Below, piece after piece: positions 56,116 to 64,000 of a DNA stretch of 64,000 nucleotides. How positions within the stretch are numbered: the first letter of the stretch is position 1; each line of letters starts with the position of its first letter. Source of the stretch: Gigaspora margarita (taxonomy: Eukaryota > Glomeromycota > Glomeromycetes > Diversisporales > Gigasporaceae); contig WTPW01000686.1 in the NCBI GenBank assembly GCA_009809945.1, positions 150,365 to 214,364 of the forward strand, written 5' to 3'. Made by a program: the position numbers and the translations under genes. The notes below the pieces were generated by a model. The model had not been told where the DNA came from. It ran no database searches and worked only from the letters and a program-made list of their open reading frames with translations.

Positions 56116-56478
56116 TAATAGTTTAAAATTTTTTTCTATAAATGTACTGGTTTTAAATTTTTAAATAAAAAAAATTTATTAAATTTGGTATGGTAGTTGC
56201 TATACAAGAAGTAAATTTGCAATTCCAATTTTTTTGCAATCCCCTGTAGCAGATCATTGCTTCTTAATCATATATATAAACCTTTTTTTCTTACCTTGGT
56301 AGAACTATTAGATCGATAGAGACTTCAATTTTCTTTTAGAATATATTGATAGATTTAATATTTAATAGTTTTTCTTGTATTCTTATTTCCTTATTTTTAA
56401 TAAAGTTCTTATTTATATCTTTATACATGTTAAATTATATATAATTCATTACGGACCTTAATGAACAATATTATATAA
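56116..56478. other. AT-rich spacer
   Basis: Nothing recognised. Confidence 0.5.
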
Positions 56479-56677
56479 TATTGTGAATCGGTGCTGGTCA
56501 CTTCACCGACAATTATTTCACTGAAAGTTCACTTAGCTGACATCACATAGGGTTAGGGTTAGCATTTTATTAGTTGCAGGTATGTATTTTTAGTAAATTG
56601 TCACTTGGCGTGATGCCAGCTAAGCGAGCTGTCAGTGAAATGATTGTCGATGAAATGACACGTATCTATTGTGAATC
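56479..56677. mobile_element. MULE-type MITE, 177 bp, 11-bp flanking repeat
   Basis: TATTGTGAATC flanks 56490-56666 on both sides. TIRs of ~50 bp: GTCACTTCACCGACAATTAT and TTCACTGAAAGTTCACTTAG against GTCATTTCATCGACAATCAT and TTCACTGACAGCTCGCTTAG. The loop holds TAGGGTTAGGGTTAG. A diverged relative is at 9287. Confidence 0.88.
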
Positions 56678-57203
56678 AAGTTCACAATTTTTAAATTAAA
56701 ACTTATTGCTTACTTTAGTAATACCAACCTGTTGTATCTTCATATGGGGGGTCCCACAGCAAAAGGTGGCGATACGAAGATCAGATGATCGTGAGAAAAT
56801 CGCAATTTAAAATTGATCATGCGATAACGATGATCACGATAAAATTTTTTAAATTTTTGAGAAAACGATGCTTATAACCTAGAATAAAATTTTGCAAAAA
56901 CTTTTTTTAAAACATTGGTTTGCTTTCGGTACAATTTATTTTTTCCTACACTACTGAAATATAAATATTTATGTAATTTTAATACAACATAATTTTAATA
57001 CAGTTTTTTATTATCGTCTAGTTCAAATTATCATGTGCATAAAATTATAGCAACGAAACACTTCAAGATACTTATTTTTTTAAAAAATATTCTCTTAATT
57101 TAATCCTCTTAAAGAACTATTTAAAATACCGATCTCAGCCTTGTTGGTTTTATTACTTAAGTTACAAGTTTTCGCTTTAAATAAAAAAATTTTTTGCAAC
57201 ATG

Positions 57204-57270
57204 GCATTTTTTTGCGGCACTGCATATTTTTGCGGCACTGCATTTTTTTGTGGCACTGTATTTTTTTATC
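57204..57270. repeat. Short tandem repeat, 3-4 units of ~18 bp
   Basis: Units GCATTTTTTTGCGGCACT, GCATATTTTTGCGGCACT and GCATTTTTTTGTGGCACT, then a decaying fourth. The N at 57272 lies at its edge. Confidence 0.85.
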
Positions 57271-57400
57271 CNACCAGTATTTTATACCCGAACCTTACTT
57301 CAATAATCTAATTCATTTTTCTATCGTGTTCATTCTAATAATTGTAGTTAGTGTATTTAACTTAATAAAATTTTAGAACTATCGAAAACAAAATTTTTAA

Positions 57401-59425
57401 CTAACTTGTTTTTAATTCTTCTGGCCTTGGACAAGTAATATCGCGAAAAGGTAAATCAACATGGGGAGCAATTTCTTTATACATTTCTTCTTGTCTCTTA
57501 AAAGAAAGTGGCTTGGTATTGATTGTAGGAGGTAGGACATTTGTATCAAAAGAAAATGAACGCATTGTAAAAGTTTTGTAATGATCTTCAAGACTGTCTT
57601 CGTAAGAAACAACCCCCGGGTATTGTGATGTAAAGTAAAAGTGATGATATTTTTGAATGTTAGGCAGCTTTTTAAACGTTTGAAAGTAAACTTTAAAATC
57701 ATAATAATGAAATCCTTACCCATTTAAATAACGCTGTGCAACATTGAGATTAACTGTTGTAGAATGATTAACAATTGATACTACATCGTCTACAGTATTC
57801 ACTTTACTTTTCCGATAAAGGATTTTAATTAAACCAAAACAGCCATCACAGATGAATTTGGTGTGTCCAGGTATCATAAAGTTTAATTCAATTTCGTTAT
57901 ATATACCATAGTCAATTAACCATGAATAAAAAAATAGTAAATAATTATTCTTATTTTGACCAACACAGTTATTACACGTGACAACTAATTTTTTTCCCAC
58001 GATTATACTTTCAAATTGAATGCCAAACCAAGCTTAAAGTGCAATTTACACCTTTTTCTTGCTTGCCATCGTCTGGCATTTCAGCTTCGTCAATTACATA
58101 ATTAGTTTGTTGAGCATTAGGAAAGTTACCTGTATTACAAATGCTGAATAAGTGTACTTTTCGAGGACTTTTGAAGTATAATGTTCCTACTTGCTGTGGC
58201 GAATAAGGTATTTGGACATTTTGGGCCCAGTCATATGCGATATAAGCAAGTCCTTCAAAAGTTATGAATGGTATTTGAGAGTTAACTGTGATTTGATTGC
58301 GTTTACCATCTTCAACTGCCTTTACAATATTATTATTATAGTAGTCACGCTCTTTTTGCACATGACTTAAATGTGCCAAGTAATTCTCGGTAAGTTCTAA
58401 TTTTTTTTCATGTTGAGTAACGTATTGAATATCCATTTTCATCATTTCACAAGTTTCGCACAAATCTGACTTTGGAGACATAAATTGGAGTAATGGTAAC
58501 AAAGCTTTCCAAATATTAGTAAACATTGATTCAGCGATAATACGAACATCATTTCCATACTCATTTTTAGAGGCCTGTACATAATCGCGGTATACTGAAG
58601 CATAATTGTAACTGGTAGGAAGAAACACAATTGGCATAGAAAGTTCTTTAAAATGTCGTCCAGGTGAAGGCATACCATGTATATTCAAATAATTTTTTAA
58701 AAACATAAATACATCACAAGCTACACTATAATTTACTTCAACACGTTTCATGTTTTTTGGAGCTCTACCTGTATTCCCATGTATCTGTTCTTCAAGACCA
58801 TGTTCTCGTAGATGCTTTACAAGAGACTCTAAATATTTATGACTAACTCCTGCAAGAGCCAAATTTGTATCATGACAAACTTGAATACTATTGTTATAAC
58901 AATAACGAAAATGTGAATATTTTTTTGTTTTAGTAGAACCTTTTTTTGTATCTTCACTTTCACTTTTTCGAAAAGCTATGAGCTGTCCTTTAATAACCAT
59001 ATCTCGCATGTTTTTATCCAAACTTTCAAATTCAGCTCGACGTGCAAGAAACCGTTCATAACCAATCTGATTAAAGCAGGTTTGTTCAGAATGGCACGAA
59101 CATTTTTTTTTTCAAAGAATTTTTTAACTGTTACTTTCAGATTGTCATATACTTTATCTTCAATATAGTTTTCAGGAATTTCGACAAATTCAAATTTATT
59201 TAATCTATCTAAGTTAATATCATCGTCAATATTAAAAATTTCTTTATTGTTGTCATTATCTGATTTGGAATTCTCTTCAGAATTCGAATGTTCGATAAAA
59301 AATGTATTTTCTAAATCTTTTAAAGCAGTCAAAATAACTTCATTTGTTTTTTCATCACTAAAACATAAATTGTATTCCATTCTTCTTGTTAGAACTAAAA
59401 ATAAGGTGTGAAAAAATTCTTTCAT
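57401..59425 (-). pseudogene. Transposase-like protein with G-Q-N-K-N-N motif, broken
   Basis: In minus-strand order: an acidic N-terminal part (59425-59110, E-E-N-S-K-S-D-N-D-N-N-K); a shift at a run of ten A (~59103-59112) into C-S-C-H ... R-R-A-E-F-E-S-L-D-K-N-M; a 336-codon open stretch (59021-58011) with C-E-T-C and the helix E-R-D-Y-Y-N-N; a one-base shift near 58012; then T-C-N-N-C-V-G-Q-N-K-N-N and G-H-T-K-F-I-C-D-G-C-F-G-L (58000-57720); an in-frame TAA at 57717, which could instead be inside a donor GTAAGG; and a C-terminal part with Y-H-H-F-Y-F, L-P-P-T-I and C-P-R-P ending TAG at 57401. The family, as I recall it, is a widespread poorly characterised eukaryotic transposon protein in which the motif starts D-N-C; here it is N-N-C. 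It sits between the element's TIRs, which supports a transposase role, but I cannot name the superfamily with certainty. Confidence 0.75.
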
Positions 59426-59845
59426 TATTGTTATATTTTACAGTACATGCGCATGTTACAGTACTGATATTGACTTTCGCTATCCGTATAATGCATTAAA
59501 TAACCTATACATTAAACAGGTTTGTACAAGAATTTACAACTATAAGTAGCTTACATATGTACTAGAAATATAAATATGGGATATGCATATCAGAATCAAT
59601 ATGGCGTAACAGTAAATAAATTGCATAAGAACATATGTATGTACAGATACATGTATGTATGTAGATCGATTCTTTAACAAAATATATATACAAATAAAAA
59701 TCTAAATTTATACATTTTTTACTAATGTATTATAATAAAAAAAAATACTTTTATAAAAGTTAGACACTTAAGAAAATAACTATTATAAAATCTCGATTTT
59801 GATTGGTTGGGCATATCGCCACCTTTTGCTGTGGGACCCCCATAT

Positions 59846-60547
59846 ACAAATGCTAATGCTACTACAGACTTGAACCTAACTAGACTTTTGTTAAATTTGA
59901 GTATGGTCTAATCATCAGATCAGACTCAAACTTTTGTGTTTCAAACTTTTAGTTTGAGTCTAGTCTGGGTCTGAGTCTGAAGTCTGAAACTGGCTGACTA
60001 AGTCTGAATATTACAGTATATTGCCAAAAACAAGCTACTACTAAAAATAAGCTATTCCATGTTTGATAATGGTTATAGTTGCCCTTCTCTATAATTATAC
60101 TGTTTGTTTGAGGCAAAAGTATGATTATAAATGAGAGTGATTATATAGTGATTACCCTATATAGTCACATAAATAAATAAAATATATATAGTGTGAATAT
60201 ATAGAAGTAAAATATCTAATTTATTTTTTTTAAATTCAAATATTAAACAAAATTTTAGATAAGTCATATAAGCACTATTTATATGCCAAATAGACTCAAT
60301 TAAGCTTAAGTGATTTATTTGTTATGAAAACAAATAAAATAAATTTGCTATTGAAGTTCATATCCAATAATAGCACATCTGGTTTTAAATTTAATGCACT
60401 TTTAACCTAAACCTCTTTGTGGTTCAGGTTAGCACATCAAATTAAATTCAAAGCTAGATATTTTTTATTTGTCATGAAAGATTATCCTATGGATCTTTCA
60501 AATCTTTTACTTGACAAAATAAAACTGTTATTGGATGCTACATAGAG
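59846..60547. other. Spacer with AGTCTGA word repeats
   Basis: 59865-60005 is built of degenerate AGTCTGAA / TAGTCTGGGTCTGAG words in both senses. 60006-60547 holds nothing recognised. Confidence 0.45.
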
Positions 60548-60726
60548 TTAATACCTCTATCCGGATTTATATATTCGGATATATACTATGTTATGTAATA
60601 TAACGTGACATAATGTTTTTATATCCGGATATAAATAAATCTGGATTTAAATTTAAATCCGGATATATACTATGATAAAACTGGATTAATCCAGATATAA
60701 AAAATATATCCAGATAGAGGTATTAA
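60548..60726. mobile_element. TTAA-flanked (piggyBac-type) MITE, 171 bp
   Basis: The body 60552-60722 runs TACCTCTATCCGGATTTATA ... ATCCAGATAGAGGTA with TTAA immediately outside both ends. Internal ATCCGGATATA words recur in both senses. It could be moved by a piggyBac enzyme, though its ends differ from the piggyBac at 47038. Confidence 0.75.
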
Positions 60727-61950
60727 CACTAATGCTACACATCTATTAATTATAATATTTCATTACTATGTTCCTGGTATTATTGTGAATTTGCAGATTG
60801 ATTCCTTTTTTTAGATCTGTAAATTTTGTATAATTTTCAATACATGATTGTTCACGATTGATCGATTGATCACATGGACACATGGACAAGGCACGAATTG
60901 TATCTTTACTATAACCTTTATTATAGCAGATAATACATTATGCACATATTTTCTTTTTTTATTTTTTTTACTATACCCCTACTAATACAATTCGTTTACT
61001 TTGTTCTCTTATTCCAAAGTTCTAAATAAAGACCTCACATTAATATTATTTCAATTTAAATTTTGATTTTAATACATATAGTTTATTTAAAATCATATTA
61101 GTAAATTTTAAATTTATTAAATTATATTTTGACATCCAATTGGCAACATATATTGGATAAATTTTTAATATTATTAAATGAGAGTACTTTTAGTTTGGTT
61201 TATGCTAAGCTCTAGCCATGGCTTTGGGTTCAAGCTAAAACCTTGTGAAGGCTGACAAAATAATTTTATATTGCTATGTATAGCCTTCTAAATAAAATTC
61301 ACAATATATATTTACTGATTTAAAAAGCCTGACCTGCTTTTTGTCTTTATTTTTTTTTAATGAATAAGGTCTATATTTATTCAAGCTAAAGCTATAGTAT
61401 TTAGCTGTGGGCTATAGTATTGAGCCATGGTTCAAAATTAAGACATAACCAGATCCATTAACTTTTAACCAGACAAACAGCCTGCATATTCTAATATAGA
61501 AACTGTGGCTTAAGCATAATACCAATGCCATAGTTAGAGCATTGGCTATGGCTTTTCCAGCCAAGCAAAACTATTTAAATAAATTGTAAAAATTTTTGTT
61601 TATAGTTATATAAATGAAAATTAAATAAAATTTCTTTAACTTTATTTATTTTAGTTATCGAATAATCAGGTTAAAAGTTTTAAACTGAAACAAAGTCCAA
61701 ATTAAATTGATTTTGCAAAGCCTTTATAATAACCTAATGCTAATGCTCTAAAATATAAATAAATGGATCTCTAATCTAGTTTACAACTAAAGCTAACACT
61801 CTCTAAGTGCAGTTAATTCTTAAGTCTAACCAACTCTCTGTCAAAAAAACATATACAGCAATTAGTAATAGTCTAAAAAATACTATTTGTCAGTATTATA
61901 TAAAAATCCTTACAAAACACAAATACAAATTGTAAAGCATTTTAATACTT
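60727..61950. other. AT-rich spacer
   Basis: AAGCTCTAGCCATGGCTTTG and GCTATGGCTTTTCCAGCC-like words recur between 61205 and 61565 in a scrambled way. No gene. Confidence 0.4.
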
Positions 61951-61989
61951 AGAATTCAACCTGAAATCTTGATTATTTAACTATTCTAA

Positions 61990-62700
61990 AATCCTAAAAG
62001 AAAAGGATAGATGGTTAGCTATTATTGAAAATCAAATTAATTTTAATACTTTTTGGCATAGAAAAGTAAATTTTTCTATATTAGATTAGACCATAAGAAT
62101 ATAGGTTGAACAAATTGTTAATAGTGGTTTATTTTTAACTAAAGCAATTATCAAAGAAAAGGCTGCATATTTTGTTAAAGAACTTTCATTACCTAAAAAT
62201 AAGTTAAAATTTTATAATAGATGGATAAGATAGTTTAAAAAATGTAATAGTTTATTAAGATTAGACTACATAAAACAGCTAGCAGTATACAAACTGATGT
62301 CCTTCCAGAATACCGATACAATTTACAAATATTATTCAAAATTATGCTTTAGATAATATATCTAATGCAGATAAAACAGGTTGTTTTTTCATATATTACC
62401 AGATCAATCTTTGGCATCTTATTTTTATTTAGAATAGAAAAAAAGAAAGTGAAATAATTAGTTTATGCAATTTAAACAGATTTGGTATTGGGCATATGTC
62501 CAACAATTTTGAAAAATTATTGAACATATGTTCAATACCAATACTGAATTTATGTTTGAAATCTGATTATTCAACTTGGAATGCTATTTATTTAAAACTT
62601 TAGAATCCTACTCTTATTACTATTTTATTAATCTCTAATGAAACTAGAACTAAAAAGATAAAGCCTATTGTGATCAAAACTTCTATTGAACTATAAGTAT
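61990..62700 (+). pseudogene. Pogo/Tigger-type transposase remnant
   Basis: Allowing shifts, the + strand reads W-L-A-I-I-E-N-Q, then a CENP-B-type helix-turn-helix (L-T-K-A-I-I-K-E-K-A-A-Y-F-V-K-E-L ... F-Y-N-R-W-I-R, Trp followed by F-K-K-C). The DDE domain follows with N-A-D-K-T-G (where family members have N-A-D-E-T-G, so the acidic residue is Lys here), L-P-D-Q-S-L-A-S, K-K-K-E-S-E-I-I-S-L-C, and after an interruption S-N-E-T-R-T-K-K-I-K-P-I-V-I. Stops (62090, 62102, 62236, 62350) and shifts are numerous, and a ~60-nt hairpin at 62481-62541 interrupts the catalytic part. N- and C-terminal ends are not recognisable; no TIRs belonging to it were found. Confidence 0.65.
62481..62541. repeat. 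Hairpin in the pogo remnant
   Basis: TTGGTATTGGGCATATGTCC then AACAATTTT pairs with AAAATTATTGAACATATGTT then CAATACCAA around a very short loop; probably a small foldback insertion. Confidence 0.7.
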
Positions 62701-62777
62701 TAGCTGGTATTAATTATACACATTATTATTATATCACTCTAATCTAAAGGCATAGATGCAAAGTGACATATTTAGAG

Positions 62778-63343
62778 AAGTGCAGTAAATTACATGATTA
62801 GGGTTTACATAGGTCCTGCCCCCCTAGTGATAGGACTGTTGACCAATCAAATTTCATAAAACTCAAAAACAGCTTTGATCTGAAAATAAGCTATGCCACA
62901 ATTGGCAAAGTCACTACATAGTAAAGTCTAAATTTTACTAAACAAATCGATTAAAATCGCTTAAGTAAACTTATTCAGAAGATCAAAATACATTACTACA
63001 AAATTTTTATAAGTATTAGAGAATTTTTATTAATTGATTTTTGATTTTACATTCGACGGAAAAATTAAAATTTTTTAAAAAAATATATTCGACAAATGTA
63101 AAAATTAAAAGTTAAATAATAAAAAATTCTTCAACTTTAATAAAAATTCAAAGTATGCATATTTTGGTCTTTCAAACAAGTTTACTTAATCGATAATTAT
63201 CGATTGAATAGTAGAATTTAGACTTTACTATGTAGCAACTATCTGTGATTAACTAATAATTGATTTTGCTTCAATATTATTGGCTGTTTATGGACATGAT
63301 TGATGGGTGACCCCCCTAGAAAATTACATGATTTACTGCACTT
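62778..63343. mobile_element. TIR element AAGTGCAGTAAAT, ~566 bp
   Basis: AAGTGCAGTAAATTACATGA pairs with TCATGTAATTTACTGCACTT-like bases (ATTACATGATTTACTGCACT then T). Inside both ends lie CCCCCCTAG/CCCCCCTAGA blocks in opposite sense. It contains a second element at 62914. Confidence 0.65.
62914..63235. mobile_element. Nested TIR MITE, ~322 bp
   Basis: CTACATAGTAAAGTCTAAAT pairs with ATTTAGACTTTACTATGTAG (20 bp perfect). Inner pairs include CGATTAAAATCGCTTAAGTA with TTACTTAATCGATAATTATC. Confidence 0.8.
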
Positions 63344-63479
63344 ATTTTAGAAAATGGCTAGAGAATCTTGACTGTCAATTCTGATTTAAAAATTAGAAAA
63401 TTTTGCTAATACTTGGTAATGTATCAAGTTATTTTGATCCCAATTCAGATAATTTAAATAATTTAATAATTTAGATAAT

Positions 63480-63840
63480 TCAAATAATTTATCTAATGAG
63501 AAGTCTGGCAGTAGTAGTAGCAATAATGTTTGTGGTTGAGGTCATGATCACAGCCATGCTTGTAGTTATAGTTGTTGTTATAGTGTGGTCACAGTCATAG
63601 TCACAGTTGTGGTTATGTTTGTAGTTATAGTCACAGCAGTGATTATGGTCATCCAAGATTAAATAACACTATTCCAGTTAATTAATGAGCTTATAACATT
63701 TGATTATTTTTTATTTTTACAAGAATTTTCTTATTTTTTTAACATTTATTAACATACAGGTCAACAAAGTAAAGGCAAATGTGGTAAAGACCAAGAAAGT
63801 GTATATTTACTTTCTGATTCTGATTCATCAAATTACTGTC
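63480..63840 (+). pseudogene. Ser/Gly-His-rich coding-like fragment
   Basis: One + frame reads N-L-S-N-E-K-S-G-S-S-S-S-N-N-V-C-G then a stop, and G-H-D-H-S-H-A-C, with GTCATAGTCACAG-type low-complexity repeats (63530-63650). After an intron-like stretch ending CATACAG (63759), G-Q-Q-S-K-G-K-C-G-K-D-Q-E and D-S-D-S-S-N-Y-C follow. The GH-rich style resembles the N-terminal tract of the piggyBac pseudogene at 49516. I cannot assign a function. 63841-64000 holds nothing. Confidence 0.3.
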
Positions 63841-64000
63841 TTACTAATATTTGAATTGAATTTTTACTTTCTTTACTATTTCACAACTTCAATCTATGAA
63901 TGCAAGTATCATCAAATGTTTCAAAGCAAAATATGATATATATATATTGTAGCCCAAATGCAAATCAGCCCAGTTGTTAATTGGGACAGCCCAATGTTAA

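Larger units (their letters stand above)
56742..59845 (-). mobile_element. DNA transposon with GGGGGTCCCACAGC termini, 3096 bp
   Basis: The body 56746-59841 has near-perfect TIRs GGGGGTCCCACAGCAAAAGG then TGGCGATA (28 bp; the left end has one extra G). ATAT lies just outside both ends and may be the target duplication. The minus-strand transposase frame fills the right two thirds. The left part (56746-57400) is AT-rich and has a four-unit GCATTTTTTTGCGGCACT repeat (57204-57268) next to one unknown base at 57272. Confidence 0.88.

Noticed and set aside
58442-58678. 78-codon minus frame
   Set aside because: Out-of-frame shadow of the G-Q-N-K-N-N transposase.
1-64000. rRNA or tRNA genes
   Set aside because: Scanning by eye for conserved rRNA blocks and tRNA T-arm (GGTTCRANYCC) with a fitting acceptor stem gave no convincing case; a covariance-model search would settle it.

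Overview
The window reads as an AT-rich, transposon-saturated stretch of a eukaryotic (fungal) nuclear genome. The best guess is an arbuscular mycorrhizal fungus of the Rhizophagus type. That rests on very high A+T, short GT-AG introns, Ser/Thr protein kinases with the local style D-N-G-N-L-x-D-Y-L / G-F-T-D-P-E-L-L, MULE transposases with a SWIM zinc finger, and the dense layering of small inverted-repeat elements. There are two short assembly gaps (nn at 7351-7352, n at 57272). I see no rRNA, tRNA, CRISPR array or bacterial-type operon, and almost no intact host gene.

Layout. 1-5 kb: GC-richer LTR-like or repeat debris, three small inverted-repeat elements and a decayed retrotransposon gag-like fragment. 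5.0-8.2 kb: a near-complete but coding-dead MULE with terminal inverted repeats (TIRs) and a 9-bp target duplication. 8.3-12.7 kb: exon-like fragments of unknown low-complexity proteins, plus a ~425-bp foldback palindrome. 12.8-20.5 kb: tandem repeats, hAT-type, MULE-type and mariner-type non-autonomous elements, and GC-richer minisatellite DNA. 20.5-35.7 kb: almost only small TIR elements and AT-rich spacer. 36.0-37.5 kb: a hAT-type element inside another hAT-type element. 38.4-40.4 kb: tandem and foldback repeats.

40.4-44.5 kb holds the only host-like genes: a frameshifted kinase N-lobe fragment, and a separate four-exon kinase C-lobe whose frame is open but which has lost the catalytic-loop Asn and the DFG motif. 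Two members of one TIR family sit in front of and between them. 45.3-53.1 kb is a nest of transposons several layers deep, with a piggyBac element (TTAA duplication, four stops, one frameshift) innermost. 56.7-59.8 kb is a TIR element carrying a broken transposase of the C-x-x-C-x-G-Q-N-K-N-N type. 60.5-63.4 kb holds a TTAA-flanked MITE, a pogo/Tigger-type pseudogene and nested TIR elements.

Functionally the window is a graveyard of class II elements. At least six transposon types (MULE, hAT, piggyBac, PIF/Harbinger-like, Tc1/mariner-pogo, and the GQNKNN type) can be told apart by TIRs and target-site duplications (TSDs). Every transposase frame seen here is broken, so the many MITEs would need enzymes encoded elsewhere.
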